In this document: piece after piece, positions 15,251 to 27,199 of the stretch
Layout: every line of letters starts with the position of its first letter
How positions within the stretch are numbered: the first letter of the stretch is position 1
NCBI GenBank assembly: GCA_051530055.1
Contig: CM121343.1
Coordinates: 1,736,001-1,800,000, forward strand
Direction of reading: 5' to 3'
Origin: Neoechinorhynchus agilis
Taxonomy: Eukaryota; Acanthocephala
Length of the DNA stretch: 64,000 bases
Notes under the pieces: generated by a model
The model's database searches: none
Seen by the model: the letters and a program-made list of their open reading frames with translations, nothing else
Told to the model about the DNA's origin: nothing
Position numbers and translations under genes: made by a program

Positions 15251-18200
15251 TTAACCAAATTGATTTCCCATCATATGAGCGGGAAAAACATTCATTACAG
15301 GGACATTCACGTGTTGTGATATTCCCCCACCGAACGGTAGGAAACTCAATTGGTGAAAAGGTATTGCTGACGGATGTTGGTTCATATCCTGCCCGTTACC
15401 GTTGCGATGAACTGGTATTACCATTACATTTCCTGCCATCGACTTGTATGGCATTTGTGGTGCATTATAACCGCTTGTTGCCATTCTGGGATTCCTAGGT
15501 GCCTGTGGACCATATTTGTCTCGGCGATTTCGGTTCCTCTCCATTTGCCATTCAATCATTTCTTCACGTTCAGCATCAGACCGCTGAAACGTTCGGATCT
15601 CAGGAGTGTCCGAAAACGTGACAGTTTTATTTTTTAGCTTGTTTGAAACTGCCGTGGGTCCATCTTTAAGGTTCAGATTAAAGCTCGCTGCGTCATATCG
15701 ACCACAGTCGCCTGATTTTTGATCATATGTCAAAAGAAGTGTAACGTTTTTACAAACGAGTTTTTCTGGTGCAACGTGCAAAACGGGATAATTTGCCATT
15801 GAAGTAATAATCTGAATTTCTGCATTTAGTACATTAGCAATCGCAAGAGGTATAGCGTTCTGTAGAGGCCAACTACACTTTCCGGTTTTTTGAAATTGAT
15901 CAACGTCCGCATCATAACTTATGTTGCTGAGATATGCAATGTATCGATCTTTATTGCGACGCCATTCTCGAATGCATGCTCGATGTAGTCTTCGAACTAA
16001 TCGATCAACAGTATAATTAGTCGTTGGGATTTCATGAAGCTTCAGACGATCATTAACAAAACTTGCGAAATCTCCGTTGGTTGAACAATTATAAGCGAGA
16101 CTTTTCGCGATCGCCAGAAGGCACCCGTTCGTTTCCTGCATCGCAATTGAACTTGCGCGACGTTGATGTTCAGGGAGCATGTCGTTGAAATCGAGAAACT
16201 GACAGTCGAGTTTAGTGAGATTTGACTTTAAAATATCAACATGCTCGCCGTTTTTACCGTCTTCTTCATTTTTACTTATCACTAATCGATCAGGGGCACA
16301 ATGCTTTTCAACGTCGTTAGATTCACATTGTTTTGCATTTTGTTGTTGGTTTTGTACATTATCTTCAGTTGTCTCGACTGACAGCGTGAGACGATCGTTG
16401 CAAGTTTTCTTCAATCTAAAGGGCGATTGTTCGCGGTCTTTGCCTTCTAAGCTACAAACTGCATCCACTATTCGGTCGGGAAGCAGGTTATACATCGATG
16501 AAGTTCGAAGTGGATCGTTCTTAATTTCACGAATATCATCTTCTTCCCCAACGTCGTGTGCGATTTCATTGGAACTGACCGAGTATTGATTCACTCGCTC
16601 TTTAGTGGGATTGTTAGCCGTGCTGCTGCCGCTGTGACTTGGCACGTTAGTCGACATTCTTGTTGTCAGTGGTTTCGATAAGCGTTTGTTTACAGCATCG
16701 TTATTACTAACCTGCCCGGTTTTGTTCGGATTGTTGAAGATCTCTCCAGAGCTCCAATTATTTTCAGTATCAACACCTTTTCGTATTCTTACGACTGCCA
16801 TATCATCTTCCTCCTCAGACTCGTTAACACTCTCCATAGTGAACGTTTTATAGATTGCCGGTGAAGTGTCGTTGACTGCAAACTGCTCGACGTAATTGTC
16901 ACCCGTTCTGTCTTGATTTGACTCATCCACTGTTAAATATGAATCAAGATTAGCTAATGTATTATCCAGATCTGCTTGGAATTGCCTTTCTTTTAAACTG
17001 TTATTGTTAAGTTCAAACTTTTCGCCAGCTTCACACTGCATTTTTTTCTGATACGATGTTTTCCCCTGCTCCTTTAGCGCCGCGGTATTTCCTATTCTTG
17101 GATATTGAACAACTTCCTTATCCGAATAAGAATTCGGCTTTCGAGTTGTTTGATCCGACGATGAGTCGATCTGCTCAAGTTTTGATTCTAAATTCGTCTT
17201 AGCGCGATCATTCTCATGGGTTATTGTAGGGTTGCTAGTTTCATCTTCTATTTGACCATCATTATTGGAATCTATTATGCGACTTAAAGCAGTAATTAGT
17301 TTATCTTTGGTTCTGATGAGTTTGTTTCGTAAGTCATTTTTCTTCTCATGCTCGTTATTTGGCTGAGTGTCAGTTACAGATTTTCTTGCAGCGACAGTGT
17401 CGCTTGCATTGATCAGTTGAGAGATATTTGGAAAACCGTGGGACACGATTAACTCATCGAAATGCTGGTTAGCTTCGTTTTTGACGAGGTATATAGTTTC
17501 AAATTGGTTTGGATCTCTGTTCAAAGAACATGCTATGATCGTGGGAGATTGTTGTGTCGATTGAGATGAGTGAAACACAACCATATTACAAGCGATTGAA
17601 TTCGCGATTGCGTGTAGAAGTGGTCTTTCAAGTTGATATCGGTAGTAGTTGTATTCAACAATCGAATGACAGTCTTTTTCTATGCACACATTAGTCGTCC
17701 TATCATGCTCATCCATGTAGTTGTTATAATGACTCGCGTTTGTTCTTAAATGCTGATAGGTTATATCACGGAGGAATATCGCCAATCGCTCTTGAATTTG
17801 CCCTTCATCGAAATTCATCTTCAGTGATACCATGGCTGTCATCACCTGATTATTGTCGATCCTACTTAGGTTCTTAATACAGTACGATACAGCGCCGAAT
17901 ATCGGAATGCATGCATAATTTCGCGGTTTCACAGTACCTCCAAACTTTGAACAAACGCTTTCAAGGTGTCGCAAATGCCGATTTACATCAGCTTGTGTAA
18001 ATTGTGCTAAATGAGAATTTTTATACTTAAGAATTCAACGGTTTAGTAATAGGAGCAGTGACCACCCTTGAAGAACGCAAAATGACCAAATACAGGAACC
18101 TATGTACAAATCATTCACTCGGATCGTTTGGTACCGAAGCGCAGGACCTTTTCAATCAATCGTCTAAGAGATTGAGACGAATCACTGGCGATCAGGAGCA

Positions 18201-19837
18201 CTCCTCGTAACGAGGAAACGCTGTATCCATCCTTAAGAATTCAACGGTTTAGTAATAGGAGCAGTGACCACCCTTGAGGAACGCAAAATGACCAAATACA
18301 GGAACCTATGTACAAATCATTCACTCGGATCGTTTGGTACCGAAGCGCAGGACCTTTTCAATCAATCGTCTAAGAGATTGAGACGAATCACTGGCGATCA
18401 GGAGCACTCCTCGTAACGAGGAAACGCTGTATCCATCCTTAAGAATTCAACGGTTTAGTAATAGGAGCAGTGACCACCCTTGAGGAACGCAAAATGACCA
18501 AATACAGGAACCTATGTACAAATCATTCACTCGGATCGTTTGGTACCGAAGCGCAGGACCTTTTCAATCAATCGTCTAAGAGATTGAGACGAATCACTGG
18601 CGATCAGGAGCACTCCTCTTAACGAGGAAACGCTGTATCCATCCTTTCGACCAATAATGCAGCTGAGTTATCGAGAGCGGTGGTGTGAATGTTGGTAAGA
18701 TTTGGTCAAGACTAAATGCTATTTTGAAACCATTAAGATTCCAATGAAAATTATTGATTACGGCGTAAAATGGGCGAACGATTTTCTTTTTTGAAGCATG
18801 CTAACAACCCTTGCATAATATTAGTTATCGGAACTGGAAGATCACATTTAAATGTTTGCTAATATTGGTCCACAATAAATCCAAGCGATCGCTATTTGTA
18901 TATAATTCGATAATTGACGAAGCACAGTTGATTGGTAACTTTAGTCCAGTATTTCGGAAATAAAATTACACTGCACTAGCCATTGACGGCAATAGCTTCG
19001 TGGCTATGAGTCTATGTAATATTGGGTTTTTATAGGTTTCTGCTTTATTGATTTTTTTTAATTAGAGCATGCCATACAAAAATAATGATATATGAAGTTC
19101 CCAATCTCAGGGTCATTAATTCGGAATAATTAAATTAAGAAATATTTAAGAGGAGGGGGGAAGACTGTCCGATTTGAGAAGGATTAGAACTTACAAGATT
19201 TGACAACTGACAAATACTGTTTAATTGCCTCATTGTATGCAATATAAATTGGATCTTTCTCGAGATTATCCTCTGGTACGAATGGGATATGTTCTTCATT
19301 GGCGATGGAACTAATCATCCTGATTTCAAGACCGAGAAAACTTGCAAGTGTTTGTATATCTTGACGACTATGTTGTGAGTGACTGATGGCATCTAGATTA
19401 TCACTATTTGCATTGGTTTTATCTTTGGACTTTTGTTTCGCGCTTGGTCTTTTTAGATTTCTTTGACTTTGACAAATAAATTGAAGATTGGCTCTGACAT
19501 GATGTAAGTGATGGCTTACGTCGAAGGGGATGTGTTCAAGTGCCATTTGAGTATAATATCTAAGTTTATATCGATCATTTCGATCGACATATCGCATGAG
19601 GGACGTGGTAACAGCGGTGAACATATCCGAGTATTGACTAGCGGGCAATAGATCGTACCGGGTGATTCGTTCGTGTAATATTTGTGAATGGCTACGAAGA
19701 TCTTTTTCATAATCCTTTGATCGCTTTCTCCATCGGGAGCCGTTTGCATCCGTAGAAGAAGATACAGTAGAGTCCCTGGACGTGGCATTTCTCCCAATTT
19801 CATGAAGACCAATCGAATTTGACGACGGTGACGGCAT
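15251..19837 (-). CDS. Large protein with degenerate OTU-like segments
   Basis: Two minus-strand exons, 19837-19195 and 17991-15251, join in phase across a 1203-nt intron (donor CTT|GTAAGT, acceptor TACACAAG|CT) to give about 1127 aa. Segments near residues 45-205, 230-380 and 680-860 look like weak copies of one fold. The third resembles OTU deubiquitinases most: TNGCLLAIAKSL sits where the Cys box (DGNCLFRAIA) would be, WPLQNAIPLAIANVLNAEIQII resembles the later helix and strand, and GRYDAA occurs where the family has GHYD. The catalytic His is therefore replaced by Arg in the best copy, so enzymatic activity is doubtful. Between them lies a long acidic, Asn/Ser-rich, probably disordered region, and the C-terminus is rich in Gly, Asn, Pro and Met. 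The OTU assignment is my inference; the protein could be a novel family. A (CGA)n-rich stretch lies upstream. Confidence 0.6.
18027..18644. repeat. 206 bp tandem triplication inside OTU-like gene intron
   Basis: Three nearly identical 206 bp units begin at 18027, 18233 and 18439. Each contains GAACGCAAAATGACCAAATA followed by an ACAGGAACC segment, which matches in diverged form the end of the retroelement remnant at about 30553-30600. The last copy runs into the tail repeat also seen at about 5440-5525. The unit is thus a multiplied fragment of a retroelement 3' end. Confidence 0.85.
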
Positions 19838-20639
19838 TGCAGTAGATCAAAAAAGTGGAAGATTAGTGATGGAGCCGCCGGGGTGATCACCTTAGCAAAA
19901 AAACAGAGGTGAATACGAGGCGCCGGAGGGTATTGATTCGCTCAATGAACGCGAGTCTTCTCGTGTGCGAGCGAACGAGCGCGTGTGCGTTAGAGCTCAC
20001 GCACACTAAACGACGACGACGACGACGACGCTTCTCGAAACGGCCATGTCAATTGCTGTGACGATGGCGAAAAAGGAACGGTATAAATTTATACCTCAAC
20101 ACTTTGGATGCGTTCTCATAGATTCTCACCGCCGTGGGTGACGTAATCATTGAACGATCAAAGTGACGCTTGGATCTCAACGTCCGCCTAACATAGGAGG
20201 CGATTGAACAGAAATCGAATAACGCGCCCAATTATTCGCACTTCTCTATTGAATTTTTATCCCTTCTATCAGAAAGCGCCGTCGGTTTAGATCCGTCGGA
20301 CTAATCGCTATCGAGATGGCGATTTGTGTACAAACAATTCACAATGCTCAAACTTAACAAAATCGTTTCGTTCTATCCAATTGCTCCTTCGAGTACTCGA
20401 GCTTTATTATTGAACTGTTCATTGCGAATTTTCAAGGCCTCCTTCTCAAGCATTGCTTGGAAGTTTTTAAATATGCGAACTCGCATTCGCAAGATTGATT
20501 TCAATAAAACTCGAGTGTGTAACAATTCGCCATTGGGAAAATCTTTTCGCTTTAAAAGCAACCGAACAGACACAATGTTTACTTTATTTTGCCACCATCT
20601 CGTCAGAGATTCAAAAATTTATTAATTTATTTCTCCAAT
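19838..20639. other. Upstream region of the OTU-like gene
   Basis: This stretch is richer in G+C and CpG than its surroundings and contains a (CGA/ACG)n run at about 20009-20031. It is the likely promoter side of the minus-strand OTU-like gene. Open frames at 20326-20625 (+) and 20373-20573 (-) show no family features. Confidence 0.4.
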
Positions 20640-22330
20640 ATTTCACCTGTTTGGTCGACCGTGGATACATGCTTTCCGCCTACCACCGTGAGCTAAATGC
20701 AGCAGCCGAAAAGGATTCGAAGGGGCGCTCAGATGCAGATTCGGCAATGCGAGTTTTGAGCAAGCGCCCTACAGTATTTCAACCAGCTGATACGCTTTCG
20801 AGACTCACAATGGGATTAGCGGGATATGAGGAAAAATACTTTCATATGATACAAGATCAATCGATCGAAAAAATAAGTCTGAATATCGATCAATCGAGGA
20901 AATCAACGGGAAAAGACCCGAGCTGCGGCGGATTAAGCGATACTTGTGTAGTACTTGCCCTGGTGAGCTGAGTCCTTACTCGTCAAGGCGCCACGAACTT
21001 TCGGTCGAAGACGGCATATTGCTACGGATGCAAAGGCTGGTGATACCGCAAGAATTGCGGATGAGGGCATTAGACATTTTGCATACGGGTCATCTAGGAA
21101 TTACCGGTATGAAGGACCTCGCTAACTTTTATTGTTGGTGGCAGACATTAGGAAGGGATATAGAAAAGAAAGTTCGGCCGACTGGCAATGGATCACCATT
21201 CCAGTCGGCCGAATTCGGGCCGTTTTGTGAAGCGAAGGGTATAAACCACATTCGGGAGTCCACTTGAAGGACCTTGCTAACTTTTATTGTTGGTGGCAGA
21301 CATTAGGAAGGGATATAGAAAAGAAAGTAGACCAATCCACAGACCACGAGCTTCACAAATGCCCTTATATCAATGGGACACAACAGATTAACCGTGGACG
21401 AGGGTCCACGTTGATTTTGCCGGACTTATTCTTGGACACTTATTTCTAATCATCCTAGATTCGTTCAGTCACTGGCCTGAAGTTTATCCTATAAACTCAA
21501 CCTCTGCCGATCGAACGATCGGGAAACCCAGGGAAGTGTTCGCGAGATTCGGGATTCCGGCAGAGCTTATATCTGGCAATGGATCACCATCCCAATCGGC
21601 CGAATTCAGGCCGTTTTGTGAAGCGAAGGGTATAAACCACATTCGGGCGTCCACTTACCACCCTCAAACAAACGGGTTGGTAGAACGATTCGTGGGGGCA
21701 TTCAAAAGGAGAGTACAGATCACGCGAAACTCCAACTCGAATGCGCTAGCCACTGCGCAGTTTTTGATGAGCTATCAAGATTCTCCTCAGAGTTCAACCC
21801 AGAAGGCACCAGCTGAACTACTCTTGGGACACAAATTGAAAAACATATTTGACCACATTCGCCGCACCGTGAAATCCACGGTAGCAAGGAGACGATTACC
21901 ACAAAAAGAGAATCGTGATGAGCGGACACAAGTTCGAGATGACATCCAACGGAAATGGAAACCATAAACGATCCTAAGCAGAAGGGCATGGTCGTCGTAC
22001 GAAGTCGAAACCGATGGAAAACCTATTCGAAGACGGAAACCGGATTGGAACCAGGCAATAATGCGAAGGTAACCGCTGATACCGATACGGGCGAACACCC
22101 GGACGTACTAGCCATCACCATACCACGACGAGGCTCAAGGGAACGGAGACCCCACAACAGTACCATTTTGGAAAGGATAAGATGTCATGTGAGCCTGCAA
22201 ACGATCGATGCGCGATTATCACACCCACGCAATCAATCAATGCGCAACGTTGTGGATGTGGGGGGCGGGGTTGAGCGTGGACCAGAAAACGCTTGGCGAT
22301 TTTTAAGCACAGATACACTCATATCAATAT
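20640..22330 (+). mobile_element. Ty3/Gypsy-type pol remnant (fossil)
   Basis: The plus strand carries the end of an RNase H-like segment (PADTLSRLTMG), an integrase zinc-binding region (HTGHLGITGMKDLANFYCWW), an integrase core (STYHPQTNGLVERFVGAFKR) and a pol C-terminal stretch to about 22330. The order fits Ty3/Gypsy elements. The copy is broken in several places, has an internal rearrangement in which part of the integrase region is present twice, and lacks recognisable LTRs, gag and most of the RT. It is a moderately old fossil. Confidence 0.85.
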
Positions 22331-22398
22331 ATTGTCCTATTTCCAATCGATCAGTTAATTAAATCATAGAGAATTGTCATCGGGGTGAATTTTATTCG

Positions 22399-22639
22399 GG
22401 TTTGGCGATACTTTTCCCCCGGATTGTTGTTGGTGTTGATCATTTATTTTAAAATATTTCGTAAGCTTTTTGCTTACCTCTTCAGTTATATTGCTTGTAA
22501 GTTTCAAATGTATGAGTTGGTGTCACATTTGAAACTTACAAGCAATATAACTGAAGAGGTAAGCAAAAAGCTTATGAAATATTTTAAAACAAATGATCAA
22601 CACCAACTACAATCCGGGGGAAAAACATTGCCAAATACG
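22399..22639. repeat. Foldback element with hammerhead-like motif in each arm
   Basis: Two arms of about 110 bp match in inverse orientation at well over 90%, separated by a loop of about 15 bp. Each arm contains CTGAAGAG, then a hairpin (GTAAGC, AAAAA loop, GCTTAC or GCTTAT), then GAAATATTTT, at 22551-22580 (+) and about 22485-22456 (-). No coding capacity is present. Confidence 0.85.
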
Positions 22640-23334
22640 AAGTTAATTAAATGTAACAAGAAATGTATTCTTGTGTGATGAAACATCGGCATGTGCCAAT
22701 TTTCGAAAACACTTCAATCGAAAATTTGTTATTCTTTTTAAAAGCTTTTTTGGAAGTCAACTCAAAAGTTATTTTTCATAATTAAGTACTCAAGAAAAAC
22801 TGTTTGATATGCACTTATAATTTGTAAGGAAATCGATGGCAAATTTTGAATCCTCGAGTTTTCGTTCAAAGTGAGCAGGGGAAATGGTTGTTTCCCTTCA
22901 CCCAAGGACCCGATTGCCCCAAAAAGCAAGGAACAATCGCCACAGCATAATGCTCTAATTCGTATAGCTTTGGTAATGTTATAATGACGGGTCCGTGGGA
23001 AAGAGACCGTTTTCCTCTTCATTTACCCGAACAGCAATTCGTCCCTCGATGTTTCAGGAGTCCGTGAAGTGGCAAAATGCCGCTCTACATTTTAAATTCA
23101 TCTCAAGATTGATGCCGGCGGATCAATCAATGCAGAATTTTTAACCTCGGAAAGTGGTTAGTCGCAACAACACCAGGAAAAGCGAAATTGGAAGAAATAG
23201 AAGATTGAACTCGTTCTTTTATGTACAGTATCAAAGAACGGATGAGCCGGAATCTCACATCCAATTCCGTGACTCGATCGACGGTTGCGTGATAGACGTC
23301 CAAAACTTGATGTTAACGTTGCTATCCTGTAGCT
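22640..23334. other. Intergenic, no gene seen
   Basis: No recognisable gene. A minus-strand open frame at 22762-23022 has no family features. The stretch lies between a foldback element and satellite array E. Confidence 0.4.
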
Positions 23335-24440
23335 GACCGAGTACGGATGAAAATAAGGAATAAGCGATAATGATTCTCTATTAAAGAGTCTACAAGTACA
23401 AAGCTGAAATACGAAGAAATATAAATTTAGTCCACCAGCAGAATTCATGGATTTACTATCTCTCCAATGAGGAATAAGCGATAATGATTCTCTACCAAAG
23501 AGTCTACAAGTACAAAGCTGAAATACGAAGAAATATAAACTTAGTCCACCAGGAGAATTCATGGATCCACTACATCACCAATCAGGAATAAGCGATAATG
23601 ATTCTCTATTAAAGAGTCTACAAGTACAAAGCTGAAATACGAAGAAATATAAATTTAATCCACCAGGAGAATTCATGGATACACTGCCTCTCCAATCAGG
23701 AATAAGCGATAATGATTTCTATTAAAGAGTCTACAAGTACAAAACTGAAATACGAAGAAATATAAATTTAATCCACCAGAGAATTCATGGATATCTCTCC
23801 AATCAGAATAAGCGATAATGATTTCTATTAAAGAGTCTACAAGTACAAAGCTGAAATACGAAGAAATATAAATTTAATCCACCAGGAGAATTCATGGATA
23901 CACTGCCTCTCCAATCAGGAATAAGCGATAATGATTATCTATTAAAGAGTCTACAAGTACAAAGCTGAAATACGAAGAAATATAAATTTAATCCACCAGG
24001 AGAATTCATGGATTTACTATCTCTCCAATCAGGAATAAGCGATAATGATTATCTATTAAAGAGTCTACAAGTACAAAGCTGAAATACGAAGAAATATAAA
24101 TTTAATCCACCAGGAGAATTCATGGATACACTGCCTCTCCAATCAGGAATAAGCGATAATGATTATCTATTAAAGAGTCTACAAGTACAAAGCTGAAATA
24201 CGAAGAAATATAAATTTAATCCACCAGGAGAATTCATGGATTTACTATCTCTCCAATCAAGAATAAGCGATAATGATTCTCTATTAAAGAGTCTACAAGT
24301 ACAAAGCTGAAATACGAAGAAATGTAAATTTAATCCACCAGGAGAATTCATGGATACACTACCTCGCCAATGAGGAATAAGCGATAATGATTCTCTATTA
24401 AAGATTCTACGAGCACAAAGCTGAAATACGAAGAAATAGG
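23335..24440. repeat. Satellite array E, 114 bp unit, about 9-10 copies
   Basis: Head-to-tail 114 bp units contain TCTACAAGTACAAAGCTGAA and CCACCAGGAGAATTCATGGA. The unit is 38 codons long, so one frame on the minus strand repeats a 38-aa peptide (with CTCRLFNRESLSLI). Single-base gaps and stops in several units, and the absence of any domain, argue against a gene. Confidence 0.93.
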
Positions 24441-24491
24441 AAAAGCGACCGTTTCCATATAAATAATTGGTGTCTTCGGAGGAAAATATAC

Positions 24492-24678
24492 TTTCTTTTG
24501 GTAGTTTTGCCACCTCGGATTTAAATTCACTAATTTATTTCCCCGATATTACAGGCCGAATAATTCCGACATTTTTCCAAGATCATCTAAAATATGTTAA
24601 AGTATTAAATCCTTTCAGATGATCGCCAATAAACCAATGAATTTAAATCGCTGTGGGGATAACTACCAAAAGAAAATG
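24492..24678. repeat. Foldback element beside array E
   Basis: Inverted arms begin with CTTTCTTTTGGTAGTT and end with AACTACCAAAAGAAA. The arms share the sequence GATTTAAATTCACTAATTTA with the foldback at 32498-32725 and a fragment at about 62043-62075, which defines one dispersed family. Confidence 0.75.
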
Positions 24679-24847
24679 AATAATTGGATTACGCTCAAAA
24701 GTATATGAAAGAATCGTATACCTCAATTGATCATGAACCGATGAAGAAAATCTTAATAGGTCAAAAGGCTTTATTTTTTATATGACGGGGTTTGTGTGTG
24801 ATCGGTGTAGATTTATAAGGTTCCATGGTTATTTTTTTGTAGATTCG

Positions 24848-27127
24848 ATGTGTTCAAAACTCGTCCAGCTCCCGTTTCACTATATTCGACGAACCCTAGC
24901 CGCCGATTCAATAAAACGACGGGTTAATCGATGTTCGCCGATCGTTGAGAAAGTTACGAATATCGGCATTGTTGCACACGTGGATGCCGGTAAGACCACA
25001 ATGACGGAACGGATGTTGTTCAACTGTGGTTCTATTCGAGTGATGGGTGACGTGGATAACGGAGACACTATTACGGATTGTCTCTCAGAAGAAAGGGAAC
25101 GTGGGATTAGCATTCAGTCGGCCGCAGTCAGAATGTCTTGGAAGAAGAATATCATAAATTTAATAGATACTCCGGGTCACGTGGACTTCATGATGGAGGT
25201 ACAACGGTCTTTGATGGCACTCGAAAGCGTAATCGTGGTGGTTGATTCGACTGCCGGTGTACAAGCCCAGACTCGGACTGTGTGGAATCAAGCAAAAGAC
25301 AAATCCAAGATCGTTTTTTTAAATAAAATCGATTTACTTGGCGATCAAGTAATGCGAGGTGTTACTGCTTGCATGCAATCTCTTGAAGAGGCTTTTTATG
25401 GTCAAAATCCGGTTTTAATACACGATCATCGAATTACAAGAAATTGAATATCTTTCATCTGAGATATTCAGTTCGTAACGATTTGATGGAAAACAATGAA
25501 AGCCCACTTCTAAGAACTCAGATGATTGATCGCTTAGCTCAAAACGACGATGAGCTCTCTTCTCGAATTATTCAAGGATCTTTAGAGTACGCTGATTGCT
25601 CCGATGAAACATGTCAAATGCTTCGCTCCACACTTAAAACGCAAGTTCTCAAACGAAAATCTTATCCTGTTCTTATCGGTAGTGCTATGAATAATATAGG
25701 CGTTTCCCAACTTCTAGACGCTGTTTGCCACTATTTTCCACTTAATAATGAAGTGGATCACATACTCGAGGGGTCGCCGAGATTCCGTGTCTTCAAAATT
25801 AAACACTTGCATCGAGACACCTTCGGTCTCTTTGCTAGAGTTGAGGGAAACGTGAAACGCTTCCCAAAGAAATACAAGAACCTTCAATTAATAAGTCACT
25901 ATTATAAACGACGATTGACTCTATCTCAAATGTACTTTCCCTATTCAGATGAACTCGAACCTATCAACTCTACCATTTCATCTGGTGACATTGTAGTCCT
26001 TGATGTTGGTGAATGGAGCAAATTGATTAGAGTCGGCGATGTTCTTTCTTTAAGTGGTGCTCATATACCGGAGGAAACGGTGGTAAGTTCGAGAACACAT
26101 CCAGTATTTATGTGCTCAATTGAGCCCATGGCTTCGGGAGATGCTTCTAAACTCTCCAATGCGTTGAAAATTTTGACCACTGAGGATGACAGTGTTGAAT
26201 TGAACATTGAAGACGATCAGTTTATTCTATATCGCATCCATGTGGATTCGTACTTGGGATTTTAGGATTCACGTGTATAAATTGTTTGAAATTGATTGCA
26301 GATCCACGTCACATTAAACAACCAATGTTTGGATCAAGACAGTCAAATCATTATCAGATATATCTTGAAGGATCATAAAATTCCTAGACTTAAGCCGAAG
26401 GAAACCAGTTTCATGCCTTAGGAATCCACCTGGTTGTCGGAATACAATGGGCGAGCTCCACTTATCTATCATACGCAGTCGACTTAAGCGCGAATTCGGA
26501 GTAGAGACGACTACATGTTCACTTCGAGTCAAACGCTTTGAAATTCCTTCTAAAATTGCTGATCATAGGTTATATTTTGGTGGTAATAGCAACTTTGTGC
26601 ATCTATTGATAGAGCCCGACGAACAAATAGAATCAATACGGAAGTTCAATGAAGTAACTATACGCCAGTCTACAGACAATCCGATGAATGACCTAACGAA
26701 ACAGTGCATCGATTTAGTCAATCACGGTATTCGCAGTGCCCTGTCAAGTGGTCCAGTGAACCGGGATCAAGTAGTCAACACCAGTGTCTATCTATTAGGA
26801 ATTCATTGCCCCCGCCCATCGAATCAGCTATCGTTCGCTGCGTCTTCATGTGTAAGAACATGTCTACAGATAGCTGAATGCCGTTTGTTGGCACCATTGG
26901 CTAAGATCCACGTCGATTTGGCAGTAAAATCTGATGTTGTACAAAAGAATGTCTTAAACGTGTTATTCAATCGTGGATTAACTGTTTTGAAAATCGAACA
27001 TGGTCGATATGTGCTTGCCCGAGGTCCTTTGGAACGCGTTGGTGATATTTGCAGTGAGTTACGATCCGCATCGAAAGGCGACGCTTTTGCTTTTATAGAA
27101 ATCGACGGTTATGACCATTCTTTTTAA
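24848..27127 (+). CDS. GFM2: Mitochondrial elongation factor G2 (ribosome-recycling GTPase)
   Basis: GFM2 splits mitochondrial ribosomes after termination together with the recycling factor. The GTPase motifs are intact: AHVDAGKT (G1), RGISIQSA (G2), DTPGH (G3) and NKID (G4). MGELHLSIIRSRLKREFGVE, in the third exon, matches the [20 protein letters not shown] stretch of human GFM2. Proposed exons are 24848-25400, 25472-26219 and 26422-27127, with matching phases, for about 668 aa (human 779). The first junction uses a weak donor (GTCAAAAT) and leaves out about 30 residues that human GFM2 has, so it is uncertain. I chose the ATG at 24848, not the one at 24782, because TTTTTTTGTAG just upstream looks like an acceptor and the new N-terminus (MCSKLVQLPFHYIRRTL) is a basic, amphipathic mitochondrial presequence. 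AATAAA overlaps the stop codon. Confidence 0.87.
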
Positions 27128-27199
27128 TAAATACATTCGCCTTCGATTTTATTTTCAATACGTCTAAATGGAATTTTTGAGTTTATTTTAGATAACAAA

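Noticed and set aside
16215-16589. Plus-strand frames inside the OTU-like gene
   Set aside because: They are antisense shadows of a long, in-phase minus-strand exon.
23158-24513. Repeating 38-residue peptide on the minus strand of array E
   Set aside because: Same reason: 114-bp satellite with frame-breaking gaps in several units.
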